A stretch of DNA of 64,000 nucleotides from Streptomyces sp. M92 (GTDB lineage: Bacteria; Actinomycetota; Actinomycetes; Streptomycetales; Streptomycetaceae). The stretch lies in contig NZ_CP101137.1 in assembly GCF_028473745.1 (NCBI RefSeq), forward strand, positions 1 through 64,000, written 5' to 3'. This document shows positions 28,422-37,774 of this stretch, one piece after another. The stretch's first letter is position 1, and each line of letters opens with the position of its first letter. The notes below the pieces were generated by a model. The model worked only from the letters and a program-made list of their open reading frames with translations, searched no databases and was not told the origin of the DNA. Position numbers and translations under genes: made by a program.

Positions 28422-28703
28422 TCAGGCCCGTTCGCGCCGCTTGTTGCCGCGCACCGCCATGTAGAGCGCGTCGCCGACGCCCACGATGATGACCGCGGCC
28501 ACCAGCTGGAACAGGTGCCGCCACCAGTCGATGCCGCGGGTAGCCTCCACGCCGACGGCGCGGGCGATCGCGTTACCGGCGATGGCTCCGAGGATGCCGA
28601 AGATGGTGGTCAGCCACAGAGGGCTGTGCTGCTTCCCGGGAATGATCGCCTTGGCGATCAGACCCAGCACGAATCCGACGATGATCGCCCACAACCAGCC
28701 CAT
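28422..28703 (-). CDS. GlsB/YeaQ/YmgE-family membrane protein
   Basis: Encodes a 93-residue protein with three predicted transmembrane helices: MGWLWAIIVGFVLGLIAKAII, LWLTTIFGILGAIAGNAIA and FQLVAAVIIVGVGDALYMAV. The glycine-patterned first two helices define the transglycosylase-associated (YeaQ/YmgE) family linked to stress responses; despite the name it has no transglycosylase domain. The ATG at 28703 was chosen because MGWLWAIIVG is the family N-terminus; the open frame extends further but without homology. Confidence 0.85.
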   Translation of the reverse strand: MGWLWAIIVGFVLGLIAKAIIPGKQHSPLWLTTIFGILGAIAGNAIARAVGVEATRGIDWWRHLFQLVAAVIIVGVGDALYMAVRGNKRRERA

Positions 28704-28965
28704 GGCTGCCTCCTCAATCGGCTCCAAACGAGCAATACGGCCAGTGTTCGGCCGTACCGCGTACGGCGCATGGCGGGTGGGGCCGAATGGGGTACCGGGC
28801 TGCGCGGTGCGGCGCAGGTCCTGCGGGCGGGCCGGAGGGTGCCCCGGTCTCGTGGACGGCGCAGGTGCGGCGTAACGTGGAGAGTTGTCCGGGACCGGAG
28901 TCCCCGTGCGGCCGCGGACGGGAGCGGGGCGGGGAGAGTCCGATGCGGGCGGATGGTGGAACCAG

Positions 28966-29364
28966 ATGCGGAAGCAGAGTGCCGGCGGCAAGGCCGAGGT
29001 GTTCCGGATCACCGGGGCCCGGACGGGCCTTCAGGAAGACGTGCGCGGCCGGCAGCGCCGGTACGTCATCTCGATGTCGATCCGTACCCTGTCGGTGGTC
29101 CTCGCGGCCTGCCTGTGGAACGTGGAACGGCACGTGGCGATCGTGGCGCTGGTCCTGGGCGCGGTACTGCCGTACATCGCCGTGGTGATCGCGAACGCCG
29201 GGCGCGAGAACGCGCCATCGTTGCCGTCGACGTTCGTGACGATGCCGACCGCCCCGATGATCACGCCGCCGCGCGACGACGACGGTCCGGCGGAATCCGA
29301 CCCGGAGGACGCCTCGCCCGCAGCCACTCCGGGCGCCGCCGGTGAGCCCCGCGCACGAGCCTGA
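28966..29364 (+). CDS. DUF3099-family membrane protein
   Basis: Encodes a 132-residue protein with a short cytoplasmic N-terminus (VFRITGARTGLQEDVRGRQRRYVISM), two close hydrophobic helices (residues about 36-80) and an acidic, Pro-rich tail. The pattern ITGA..GL.ED...R..RYV.SM matches actinobacterial DUF3099 proteins. Function unknown. ATG at 28966 was preferred to upstream in-frame starts on homology grounds. It is divergent from the GlsB-like gene. Confidence 0.8.
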   Translation: MRKQSAGGKAEVFRITGARTGLQEDVRGRQRRYVISMSIRTLSVVLAACLWNVERHVAIVALVLGAVLPYIAVVIANAGRENAPSLPSTFVTMPTAPMITPPRDDDGPAESDPEDASPAATPGAAGEPRARA

Positions 29365-29563
29365 CCGCGGGACGCACGTCGATTCCTCGCCAGGCCGAAG
29401 AAATGCTCAGATGAATCATGTGGTTCCGGTGCCGGGCGATGGGTGACCCGTGACATACTTCGTACGCGCTCCGCATCCCCCGTCGGAGCGACGGACCGAC
29501 GCCGGGCAGCTCCCCCCGTGGCTGCTCGGCGTCGCCTTGTGTGTGGACCTGTGAGACGAACCT

Positions 29564-29797
29564 GTGAGTGACGAGACCGCCCCGGAAACCGCCCCTATCT
29601 GCTCCGCGAAGGGCTGCCGCACCGCCGCCGTGTGGGTGCTGGCCTGGAACAACCCGAAGATCCACACGCCGGAGCGGCGCAAGACGTGGATCGCCTGCGA
29701 CGAGCACCGGGAGCACCTGTCGCAGTTCCTCGGAGTGCGCGGCTTCCTGAAGGACGTGGTCCCGCTGGACGAGTGGGAAGCCCCCGCGGGCTCCTAG
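29564..29797 (+). CDS. Small conserved protein with possible metal-binding Cys/His residues
   Basis: Encodes 77 residues from a GTG start. It contains ICSAKGCRTAAVWVLAWNNPKIH and then ACDEHREHLSQFL, so three cysteines and two histidines are placed like a small zinc site (C-x4-C ... C-D-E-H). Streptomyces annotators often leave it hypothetical. It ends close to the convergent moaA stop. No function can be assigned. Confidence 0.72.
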   Translation: MSDETAPETAPICSAKGCRTAAVWVLAWNNPKIHTPERRKTWIACDEHREHLSQFLGVRGFLKDVVPLDEWEAPAGS

Positions 29798-29829
29798 GGG
29801 CCGCCCTGTCGGGCTCCTATCGGGCTGTC

Positions 29830-30819
29830 CTATCCCCCGATCGCCGACATCGGCCGGTCGGGCTGGACGAAGGCCGGGTCGTCGAGGCCGGCGCCGGCCT
29901 TCTTGCCCCACATGGCCAGCCGCCAGATGCGGGCGATCTCCTCGTCCGGTGCGTCGGAGCGCAGGGCGGCCCGCAGATCGGTCTCCTCGGTGGCGAACAG
30001 GCAGGTGCGCACCTGGCCGTCGGCGGTCAGGCGGGTACGGTCGCAGGCCGAGCAGAAGGGGCGGGTGACGGAGGCGATGACGCCGACCCGGTGCGGGCCG
30101 CCGTCCACGAGCCAGCGCTCGGCGGGGGCCGACCCGCGCTCCTCGGAGCCCTCGGCGGTCAGCTCGAAGCGGGTGCGCAGGGAGCTGAGGATGTCACCGG
30201 CGGTGATCATGCCTTCGCGCTTCCAGCCGTGCTGGGCGTCCAGGGGCATCTGCTCGATGAAACGCAGCTCGTAGTCGTGCTCCACGGCCCAGGCGAGCAG
30301 GTCGGGGGCCTCGTCCTCGTTGAGCCCCGGCATGAGGACGGAGTTGACCTTGACGGGGGTCAGGCCGGCCTCGCGGGCCGCTTCCAGGCCCTCCAGGACG
30401 TCCTTGTGGCGGTCGCGGCGGGTGAGGGTCTTGAAGACGTCCGGGCGCAGCGTGTCCAGCGAGACGTTGACCCGGTCCAGGCCGGCGTCCTTCAGGGCCG
30501 CCGCCGTGCGCCTGAGGCCGATGCCGTTGGTGGTGAGGGACATCTGGGGGCGCGGCTCCAGGGCCGCGACGCGCTCCACGATCCCCACGAGGCCGGGACG
30601 CAGCAGGGGCTCGCCGCCGGTGAAGCGGACCTCCTCGATACCGAGGGAGGTGACGGCGATGTCGATGAGGCGGACGATCTCGTCGTCCGTGAGCAGGTCG
30701 GGCTTGGCCAGCCACTGGAGGCCCTCTTCGGGCATGCAGTAGGTGCAGCGCAGATTGCAGCGGTCGGTCAGCGAGACCCTCAGGTCGGTGGCCACTCGGC
30801 CGTAGGTGTCGATGAGCAC
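29830..30819 (-). CDS. moaA: GTP 3',8-cyclase MoaA
   Basis: Encodes a 329-residue radical SAM enzyme that starts molybdenum cofactor synthesis from GTP. The SAM-cluster motif CNLRCTYC is near residue 21, the second cluster's CSAC and later Cys lie in FCSACDRTRLTADGQVRTCLF near residue 255, and the protein ends in the family's essential Gly-Gly (MSAIGG). The GTG at 30819 is preceded by GGGAGGGGG seven bases upstream, so the longer upstream frame is unlikely. Other moa genes are not in the window. Confidence 0.95.
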   Translation of the reverse strand: MLIDTYGRVATDLRVSLTDRCNLRCTYCMPEEGLQWLAKPDLLTDDEIVRLIDIAVTSLGIEEVRFTGGEPLLRPGLVGIVERVAALEPRPQMSLTTNGIGLRRTAAALKDAGLDRVNVSLDTLRPDVFKTLTRRDRHKDVLEGLEAAREAGLTPVKVNSVLMPGLNEDEAPDLLAWAVEHDYELRFIEQMPLDAQHGWKREGMITAGDILSSLRTRFELTAEGSEERGSAPAERWLVDGGPHRVGVIASVTRPFCSACDRTRLTADGQVRTCLFATEETDLRAALRSDAPDEEIARIWRLAMWGKKAGAGLDDPAFVQPDRPMSAIGG

Positions 30820-30976
30820 GTGGGCCCCCTCCCTCGACGCGGATCGGCGGAGCACTTCTCTCCTCCGACACCTGCGAGCCTACGTGACGCGTCCGACAAC
30901 GACAGCGGGCCGATCCCTACGACGTACGGCGGAGCCCCGTCGTAGATCCCTACGAGGGGGCCCCGCGCGGGGTGGA

Positions 30977-32611
30977 TCAGTGGGCTCCGGTGCCGGTCAG
31001 GGACCGGACCTCGAGCTCCGCGTACTTCGTCGTGTCGGGCCTCTCCTTCGACAGGACCGTGCCGAGCCAGCCCATGAGGAAACCGAACGGGATGGAGATG
31101 AGCCCCGGGTTCTGCAGCGGGAACCAGGCGAAGTCGACGTCGGGGAACATCGCCTTCGGGTCGCCGGAGACCACGGGCGAGAACAGCACCAGGCCGACGG
31201 CGACGATCAGGCCGCCGTAGATCGACCACAGGGCGCCCTGGGTGGTGAACCGCTTCCAGAAGAGGCTGTACAGGATCGTCGGCAGGTTGGCGGAGGCGGC
31301 GACCGCGAAGGCCAGGGCGACCAGGCCCGCCACATTCAGGTCGCGGGCGAGGGCGCCCAGCGCGATGGAGACGATGCCGATGAACACGGTCGCCCAGCGG
31401 GCCGCCCGCATCTCCTCCTTCTCGGTGGCCTTGCCCTTGCGGATGACGTTGGCGTAGATGTCGTGCGCGAAGGACGACGACGAGGCGAGGGTGAGGCCGG
31501 CGACCACGGCGAGGATGGTCGCGAAGGCCACCGCCGAGATGGTGGCGAGCAGGATCGCGCCCCAGGCCGAGTCGACGCCGCCGATGTGCAGGGCGAGCAG
31601 CGGCGCGGCCGTGTTGCCGGAGGCGTTGGAGGCGATGATCTCCTCCTTGCCGACGAGGGCGGCGGCGCCGAAGCCGAGGGCGATGGTCATCAGGTAGAAG
31701 GCGCCGATGATGCCGATGGCCCAGTTCACGGACTTACGGGCGGCCTTGGCGTTGGGCACGGTGTAGAAGCGGATCAGGATGTGCGGCAGGCCGGCGGTGC
31801 CGAGCACCAGGGCGAGGCCCAGGGAGATGAAGTCCAGTTTGGTGGTGCCGGTGGCGCCGTACTTCAGCCCGGGCTCCAGGAAGGCGGCGCCCTCGCCGCT
31901 GCGCTCCGCGGCGGTGCCCAGCAGGTCGGAGATGTTGAAGTCGAACTTCAGCAGCACCAGGAAGGTGATCAGGATGGTGCCGCCGATCAGCAGGACGGCC
32001 TTGACCATCTGGACCCAGGTGGTGCCCTTCATGCCGCCGATGGAGACGTACACGATCATCAGGATGCCGACGAGGGCGACGATGAGGATCTTGCCCGCGT
32101 CGGAGGTGATGCCCAGCAGCAGCGAGACGAGGATGCCCGCGCCCGCCATCTGGGCCAGCAGGTAGAAGATCGAGACGACGATGGTGGAGGTGCCGGCGGC
32201 GGTGCGCACGGGGCGCTGGCGCATGCGGTAGGCGAGGACGTCGCCCATGGTGTAGCGGCCGGAGTTCCGCAGCGGCTCGGCGACCAGGAGCAGGGCGACC
32301 AGCCAGGCGACCAGGAAGCCGATGGAGTAGAGGAAGCCGTCGTAGCCGAAGAGGGCGATGGCGCCGGCGATGCCGAGGAAGGACGCGGCCGACATGTAGT
32401 CGCCGGAGACGGCGAGGCCGTTCTGGAAGGCGCTGAAGGACCGGCCGCCCGCGTAGAAGTCGGCGGCGTCCTTGGTCTGGCGGCCGGCCCAGACGGTGAT
32501 GCCCAGCGTCGCGAGGACGAAGAGGGCGAAGAGGGTGATGATCAGCGGCCGGTGCTCGCTGGCCTCGTTGGCGGCGAGTTCGGCGGCGAGAACGGTCTGT
32601 GCGGGGCTCAT
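30977..32611 (-). CDS. actP: Cation/acetate symporter ActP (SSS family)
   Basis: Encodes a 544-residue sodium:solute symporter with about 13 transmembrane helices. The opening helices are followed by AGRQTKDAADFYAGGRSFSAFQNGLAVSGDYMSAASFLGI, the ActP-type Na+ site region, and FSPVVSG near the C-terminus. It takes up acetate and related short monocarboxylates. Its ATG overlaps the stop of the DUF485 gene (ATGA), the conserved yjcH-actP arrangement. Confidence 0.93.
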   Translation of the reverse strand: MSPAQTVLAAELAANEASEHRPLIITLFALFVLATLGITVWAGRQTKDAADFYAGGRSFSAFQNGLAVSGDYMSAASFLGIAGAIALFGYDGFLYSIGFLVAWLVALLLVAEPLRNSGRYTMGDVLAYRMRQRPVRTAAGTSTIVVSIFYLLAQMAGAGILVSLLLGITSDAGKILIVALVGILMIVYVSIGGMKGTTWVQMVKAVLLIGGTILITFLVLLKFDFNISDLLGTAAERSGEGAAFLEPGLKYGATGTTKLDFISLGLALVLGTAGLPHILIRFYTVPNAKAARKSVNWAIGIIGAFYLMTIALGFGAAALVGKEEIIASNASGNTAAPLLALHIGGVDSAWGAILLATISAVAFATILAVVAGLTLASSSSFAHDIYANVIRKGKATEKEEMRAARWATVFIGIVSIALGALARDLNVAGLVALAFAVAASANLPTILYSLFWKRFTTQGALWSIYGGLIVAVGLVLFSPVVSGDPKAMFPDVDFAWFPLQNPGLISIPFGFLMGWLGTVLSKERPDTTKYAELEVRSLTGTGAH

Positions 32612-32964
32612 GCGCCGCCCTCCATCCGGGACTTGATGGCCTCGGCCTTGGGGTCGAGCTTCGCGGCGGCGTGCCGCGAGTACCACCAGGCGATGAGGAA
32701 CGTGGTGACGAACTGGGCGATGCCGAAGACGAAGGCGACGTTGATGTTGCCGAAGAGCTTGGTGCCCATGAAGCCGCCGGCGTAGTTCGACAGCAGCACG
32801 TACAGCAGGTACCAGGCGACGAACGCGATCGTCAGCGGGAAGGCGAAGGAGCGGAAGGAGCGGCGCAGTTCGGCGAACTCAGCGCTCTGCTGCACTTCGG
32901 AGAACTCCTCGGGTGACGGAAGATGGCGTTCCTCTTTCGAGGGGGGCGGTGCGTCGGTGGCCAC
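32608..32964 (-). CDS. DUF485 (YjcH-like) membrane protein
   Basis: Encodes 118 residues with two transmembrane helices (SFAFPLTIAFVAWYLLYVLLS, residues about 40-60; INVAFVFGIAQFVTTFLIAWWY, about 74-95) and the FAELRRSFRSF lead-in of DUF485. These proteins are co-encoded with ActP and are thought to aid or tune the symporter. The GTG at 32964 has GAGGAG five bases upstream; an in-frame ATG at 32988 is a weaker alternative. Confidence 0.88.
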   Translation of the reverse strand: MATDAPPPSKEERHLPSPEEFSEVQQSAEFAELRRSFRSFAFPLTIAFVAWYLLYVLLSNYAGGFMGTKLFGNINVAFVFGIAQFVTTFLIAWWYSRHAAAKLDPKAEAIKSRMEGGA

Positions 32965-33229
32965 GGAGTCTCCTCGTACGACGGACATGACGGCTTGTAC
33001 CTCGGTGTTCTCGCGGGGGCCTGATCGTGCTCGGACTCCCTGACCAACGACACGGCGCCCCACCGGCACCGGTTCAACCCGTGCGGCACTTTCCGAAGTC
33101 TCCCGTTGCGGGTCATTGCTGGCCGGCGGCCACGAGGGATAGCTTCGCCCTGCACCACTCCGTCATGTACCTGCCCGGTCACCACCCGTGTCTCGGGCCG
33201 GTCCCTCTTCCGGATGATGTGGAGACCCC

Positions 33230-34804
33230 ATGGATCATCTGCGTTCGACGTGTTCGTCGCGGCCGCCGCGCTCCAGACGGCGGCTCGCTCTCGCCGTGCC
33301 GGTCGTGCTGTCGCTCACCGCGTCCCTCGGCTTCCTGCCGGCCGCCGCCTCGGCCGCACCGGGTGCGGACACCGCCCAGGAGGCCGCCCGGACCGCCGGC
33401 AGCACGGACGCACCCGACCTCGCGTACGTGGTCAACACGCGGACGGACCACCGCACGATCGCGTCGGTGAAGCGGGCGATAGCCGAGGCCGACGGCAGCG
33501 TCGTCGCCACCTACCGGAAGATCGGCGTGATCGTCGTCCACTCGGCCAACCCGGACTTCGGCGAGGAGATACGCGAGGCCCGCGGGGTGCAGTCCGCGGG
33601 CGCGACCCGCACCGCGCCGCTGACCGCCGCCGGGACGACCGACCAGGGTGCCGCCGAGCCGCTCACCGACGAGCAGGCCGCGCGGACCGCGAAGGCGTCC
33701 GAGGCCGCCGGGGCGGGCGAGCCGCTGGAAGCGGACCAGTGGGACCTGCGCGCGATAGGCGCCGACAAGGCCGCGAAGATCAACCCGGGCAGTTCCCGGG
33801 TCACCGTCGCCGTCATAGACACCGGCGTCGACGACACCCACCCCGACCTCGCCCCGAACTTCTCCGCCTCGCAGTCCGCCAACTGCGTCGGCGGCAAGGC
33901 GGACACCAGCGAGGGCGCCTGGCGGCCGTACACCGCCGACGACTACCACGGCACCCACGTCGCCGGTGAGATAGCCGCCGCCCGCAACGGCATCGGCGTC
34001 GCCGGTGTGGCCCCGGGCGTGAAGGTCTCCAGCATCAAGGTGAGCGACCCGGACAACGGGCTCTTCTACCCCGAGAACGTCGTCTGCGCCTTCATGTTCG
34101 CCGCCGACCACGGCGTGGAGATCACCAACAACAGCTACTACGTGGACCCCTGGCTGTACAACTGCATGGACGACCCGGACCAGCGCGCCATCGTCGACGC
34201 GGTCAACCGGGCCCAGCTGTACGCCCAGCGCAAGGGCACCCTCCACCTGGCCTCCGCCGGCAACTCCAACCACGACCTGGACTCCGACGCCATCGTCGAC
34301 GACTCCAGCCCCGACGACTCGACGCCGGTGACGCGGACCATCGACCCGCACGAGTGCTTCGACGTGCCGACCCAGCTGCCGGGCATCGTCACCGTCAGCG
34401 CCACGGGCGTCGACAAGGAGAAGTCCTACTACTCCTCGTACGGCAAGGGCGTCGTGGACGTCGCGGCGCCGGGCGGCGACGGGCGCTACCAGACCCCGGA
34501 CACGCCGTCGAAGAACGGCCGCATCCTGTCGACCATGCCGAACAACGAGTACGGCTGGCTCCAGGGCACCTCGATGGCCTCCCCGCACGCCGCGGGCGTC
34601 GCCGCGCTGCTGAAGTCGGAGCACCCCTGGGCGTCCCCGGCGCAGCTCCAGTGGCTGCTGAAGGCCCAGGCCGACAACCCGGGCTGCCCGGCCTCCTACG
34701 ACCAGGACGGCGACGGCACGCAGGACGCCGGCTGCGACGGCGGCAAGCGGGTCAACGGCTTCTACGGCTACGGCATCGTCGACGCGCTGCGCGCGGTGAG
34801 GTGA
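33230..34804 (+). CDS. Secreted subtilisin-like serine protease (S8), first copy
   Basis: Encodes a 524-residue exported protease. A signal peptide (residues about 1-42) and an I9-like propeptide (YVVNTRTDHRTIASVKRAI to about residue 150) precede the S8 domain with the catalytic triad Asp in VIDTGVDDTHPD (about residue 200), His in YHGTHVAGE (about 243) and Ser in GTSMASPH (about 446). A C-terminal segment QDGDGTQDAGCDGG looks like a Ca-binding loop with paired cysteines. A close paralogue follows directly. Confidence 0.93.
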   Translation: MDHLRSTCSSRPPRSRRRLALAVPVVLSLTASLGFLPAAASAAPGADTAQEAARTAGSTDAPDLAYVVNTRTDHRTIASVKRAIAEADGSVVATYRKIGVIVVHSANPDFGEEIREARGVQSAGATRTAPLTAAGTTDQGAAEPLTDEQAARTAKASEAAGAGEPLEADQWDLRAIGADKAAKINPGSSRVTVAVIDTGVDDTHPDLAPNFSASQSANCVGGKADTSEGAWRPYTADDYHGTHVAGEIAAARNGIGVAGVAPGVKVSSIKVSDPDNGLFYPENVVCAFMFAADHGVEITNNSYYVDPWLYNCMDDPDQRAIVDAVNRAQLYAQRKGTLHLASAGNSNHDLDSDAIVDDSSPDDSTPVTRTIDPHECFDVPTQLPGIVTVSATGVDKEKSYYSSYGKGVVDVAAPGGDGRYQTPDTPSKNGRILSTMPNNEYGWLQGTSMASPHAAGVAALLKSEHPWASPAQLQWLLKAQADNPGCPASYDQDGDGTQDAGCDGGKRVNGFYGYGIVDALRAVR

Positions 34805-34816
34805 CCCGCCCGGCTC

Positions 34817-34844
34817 ACCGCCCACCACTCACCGCCCACCACTC
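34817..34844. repeat. 14-bp exact tandem duplication
   Basis: ACCGCCCACCACTC occurs twice head to tail in the 95-bp gap between the two protease genes. Confidence 0.85.
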
Positions 34845-34899
34845 AGACTTTCCTCTCCCTTCCGGCAACGACTGCACGAACGAACTGGAGACACCGCAC

Positions 34900-36420
34900 A
34901 TGACAGCTCCTCACCCGCGTCACCGCCGTGCCCTCGCGATCCCGGCCGGCATGGCCGTGGCCGCGTCGCTGGCCTTCCTGCCGGGCGTCCCGGCCTCCGC
35001 CGCGGAGGCCGCTCCCACGCTGTCGGCGGACTCGTCGTCCTCGATGAGCTACGTCGTCAACGTCCGTCCCGGGCACGGCCCCTCGGCGCACGTGAAGCGG
35101 GCGATAGCCAAGGCCGGCGGCACGATCGTGACGTCGTACGACCGGATCGGCGTGGTCGTCGTCCACTCCTCGAACGCGGACTTCGCCAAGGCCGTCCGCA
35201 AGGCGCGCGGCGTGCAGTCGGCCGGCGCCACCCGCACCGCTCCGCTGCCGTCGGCCGCCACCACCGACACCGGTGCGCCCAAGGTGCTCAGCGGCGAGGA
35301 GATCGCCGCCGCCGAGGCCGCCGAGGGCCAGGACCCGCTGCAGTCCCTCCAGTGGGACCTGCCCGCCATCAAGGCGGACAAGGCGCACGAGAAGTCGCTG
35401 GGCAGCGCGGACGTCACCGTCGCGGTCATCGACACCGGCGTCGACGACACCCACCCGGACATCGCCCCGAACTTCGACCGTGAGGCCTCCGTCAACTGCG
35501 TCTCCGGCAAGCCGGACACCACCGACGGCGCCTGGCGGCCGAGCGCGGCGGAGAGCCCGCACGGCACCCACGTGGCCGGGGAGATCGCCGCGGCGAAGAA
35601 CGGCATCGGCATGACGGGCGTGGCGCCCGGGGTGAAGGTCTCCGGCATCAAGGTCTCCAACCCCGACGGCTTCTTCTACACCGAGGCCGTGGTCTGCGGC
35701 TTCATGTGGGCGGCGGAGCACGACGTGGACGTGACCAACAACAGCTATTACACCGACCCCTGGTACTTCAACTGCAAGAACGACCCGGATCAGAAGGCCC
35801 TCGTCGAGGCCGTCAGCCGGGCCGCTCGGTACGCGGAGAAGAAGGGCGCGGTCAACGTCGCCGCGGCCGGCAACGAGAACTACGACCTCTCCGCCGACGA
35901 GATCACCGACCCGTCCTCCCCGAACGACACCACGCCCGGCGACCGGGTCGTGGACCCGTCCGAGTGCCTGGACATCCCGACCCAGCTGCCCGGCGTCGTG
36001 ACGGTCGCCTCGACCGGCGCCAAGGGCCTCAAGTCGTCGTTCTCCAACCACGGTCTGGGCGTCATCGACATCGCCGCGCCCGGCGGCGACTCCACGGCCT
36101 ACCAGACCCCCGAGCCGCCCGCCACCAGCGGACTGATCCTGGGCACGCTGCCCGGCGGCAAGTGGGGCTACATGGCCGGTACGTCGATGGCGTCCCCGCA
36201 TGTCGCGGGCGTCGCCGCCCTGATCAAGTCGACGCACCCGTACGCTCCCCCGGCCATGGTCAAGGCCCTGCTGTACGCCCAGGCCGACGCCACCGCGTGC
36301 ACCAAGCCGTACGACATCGACGGCGACGGCAAGGCCGACGCGGTGTGCGAGGGCCCGAAGAACCGCAACGGCTTCTACGGCTGGGGCATGACCGACGCGC
36401 TGGACGCGGTCACCTGGTAG
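34900..36420 (+). CDS. Secreted subtilisin-like serine protease (S8), second copy
   Basis: Encodes a 506-residue paralogue of the preceding protease with the same order of parts: signal peptide (residues about 1-38, ending PASA), propeptide (SYVVNVRPGHGPSAHVKRAIA), and S8 domain with VIDTGVDDTHPD, SPHGTHVAGE and GTSMASPH. The conserved C-terminal DIDGDGKADAVCEG loop resembles an EF-hand-like calcium site. The ATG at 34900 follows ACTGGAGACACC. The two proteases evidently arose by tandem duplication and then diverged in the propeptide and substrate regions. Confidence 0.93.
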   Translation: MTAPHPRHRRALAIPAGMAVAASLAFLPGVPASAAEAAPTLSADSSSSMSYVVNVRPGHGPSAHVKRAIAKAGGTIVTSYDRIGVVVVHSSNADFAKAVRKARGVQSAGATRTAPLPSAATTDTGAPKVLSGEEIAAAEAAEGQDPLQSLQWDLPAIKADKAHEKSLGSADVTVAVIDTGVDDTHPDIAPNFDREASVNCVSGKPDTTDGAWRPSAAESPHGTHVAGEIAAAKNGIGMTGVAPGVKVSGIKVSNPDGFFYTEAVVCGFMWAAEHDVDVTNNSYYTDPWYFNCKNDPDQKALVEAVSRAARYAEKKGAVNVAAAGNENYDLSADEITDPSSPNDTTPGDRVVDPSECLDIPTQLPGVVTVASTGAKGLKSSFSNHGLGVIDIAAPGGDSTAYQTPEPPATSGLILGTLPGGKWGYMAGTSMASPHVAGVAALIKSTHPYAPPAMVKALLYAQADATACTKPYDIDGDGKADAVCEGPKNRNGFYGWGMTDALDAVTW

Positions 36421-36429
36421 TACCCGCAC

Positions 36430-36491
36430 GGTGACCGCGGCGGTCACCACGCGCGCGTGCGGCGGGCCGGGAGCGATCTCCCGGCCCGCCG
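36430..36491. terminator. Double hairpin terminator after the proteases
   Basis: Two stems in tandem: GGTGACCG / CGGTCACC (36430-36448) and a perfect 14-bp stem CGGCGGGCCGGGAG / CTCCCGGCCCGCCG with loop CGAT (36460-36491). Confidence 0.85.
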
Positions 36492-36642
36492 TGTGCGTAC
36501 CGGGGTGTGACGCGTCACTCACTCCCTTCCCGGCTCCCTCGAACCGTACGGCGACCGAAAACGTCCTCATGTGCGGAATGCCGGACCGCCAGTTGTTTTC
36601 CGGAACTTGCCCGGATCTGGGGGAGCTGGTGAAGATCTCGAG

Positions 36643-37650
36643 GTGACCTTGACAAGACCCCCGTCCCGGACCACCGGCACCGGACGGCACGCGCGGCCAT
36701 CCGGCACCGGCCGGGCCGCGGCCGTGCTCGTGCTGGTGGTGCTGGCCGCGCTGATACCCGCCCTCGGCCCGTCCCCCGCCCTGCACGGCACCGGGGAGGC
36801 CGAGGCCCCGGGCACCGGCGGCATAGCCCTGCTGCGCACGGTGCTCTTCGCCGCCCTGAGCGTCCCGGTCGGCGAACTCTTCGTGAACCGGCTCGCCGGG
36901 TCGCTCCCCGGCGCTCCCGCGCAGCGCCCCCGCAGCTGGGCCCCGTACGCGGCCGCCGCCGGCTTCGTGGCCGCGCTGGGCCTGGCGTCGGTCGTGGCCA
37001 CCGGCAACCTGGTGCCGGACAGCGCCGCCGACATCGACGTCGGCGGGCTCTACTCGTCCCGCGACGGGAAACTCGCCCTCCTGGAGGTCAACGGCTTCCT
37101 CGCGGTCGGCCTGTGCGCCACCTCCCGGCGCCCCGGCCTCCAGGTCTGGCCGCTGGCCGCGGTGATCGTCGCCGAGGCGCTGCGCGCGCACCCCACGACC
37201 GAGTACAGCCCGCTGCTCGGATCGGGACTCACCCTCGTCCACCTGACGTGCGCGTCCCTGTGGGTGGGCGGCCTCCTGTACGTGCTGCGGACCCTGCGCA
37301 CCTGGCGGCAGGCCGAGGCGGGCCCGGCGCTGCTGGGCCTCTACGCGCGCGTGGCGGCCGTTCTGCTGGCGGCCATCACGGCGACGGGCGTGTGCAGTTC
37401 GCTGCGCCGCATGCCGCCGGGCACGATCGCGGACCAGCTGACGGACACGGCGTACGGGCGGGTCCTGCTCGCCAAGGTCATCCTCATGGTCGCGGTCGCG
37501 GCTCTCGCCCTGTGGGCCAGGGTCCGGCTGAGCCGCGCGCCCGACCCGCTGGCCGCCTGCTCCCCCGCGCGCGCGGAGGTCGCCGTACTCGGTGTGGTGG
37601 TCGCGGTCTCGGGGCTGCTGACGGCCCTTCCGGTGCCGATCCGGTGGTGA
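36643..37650 (+). CDS. CopD-like copper resistance membrane protein
   Basis: Encodes about 335 residues with roughly eight transmembrane helices. The C-terminal part shows the CopD-domain pattern: LVHLTCASLWVGGLLYVLRTL, then RVAAVLLAAITATGVCSSLRR and AYGRVLLAKVILMVAVAALALWAR. CopD proteins move or bind copper at the membrane, usually with a CopC; no CopC is adjacent. Start is uncertain: GTG at 36643, TTG at 36649, or further upstream in the same open frame. An almost exact 12-bp tandem repeat (GATCCGGTGGTG) spans the stop codon. Confidence 0.78.
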   Translation: MTLTRPPSRTTGTGRHARPSGTGRAAAVLVLVVLAALIPALGPSPALHGTGEAEAPGTGGIALLRTVLFAALSVPVGELFVNRLAGSLPGAPAQRPRSWAPYAAAAGFVAALGLASVVATGNLVPDSAADIDVGGLYSSRDGKLALLEVNGFLAVGLCATSRRPGLQVWPLAAVIVAEALRAHPTTEYSPLLGSGLTLVHLTCASLWVGGLLYVLRTLRTWRQAEAGPALLGLYARVAAVLLAAITATGVCSSLRRMPPGTIADQLTDTAYGRVLLAKVILMVAVAALALWARVRLSRAPDPLAACSPARAEVAVLGVVVAVSGLLTALPVPIRW

Positions 37651-37774
37651 TCCGGTGGTGAGTCCCGCAACGCCCGCTCACGGTCGGCCGCTTGGCGGAG
37701 GAACCGTTTCGCCTCAGCGCCGTGCGGCCCCTGCCGCACCGGAGTGTCGGTCGTGGCCCGTATCCTCATGGACC

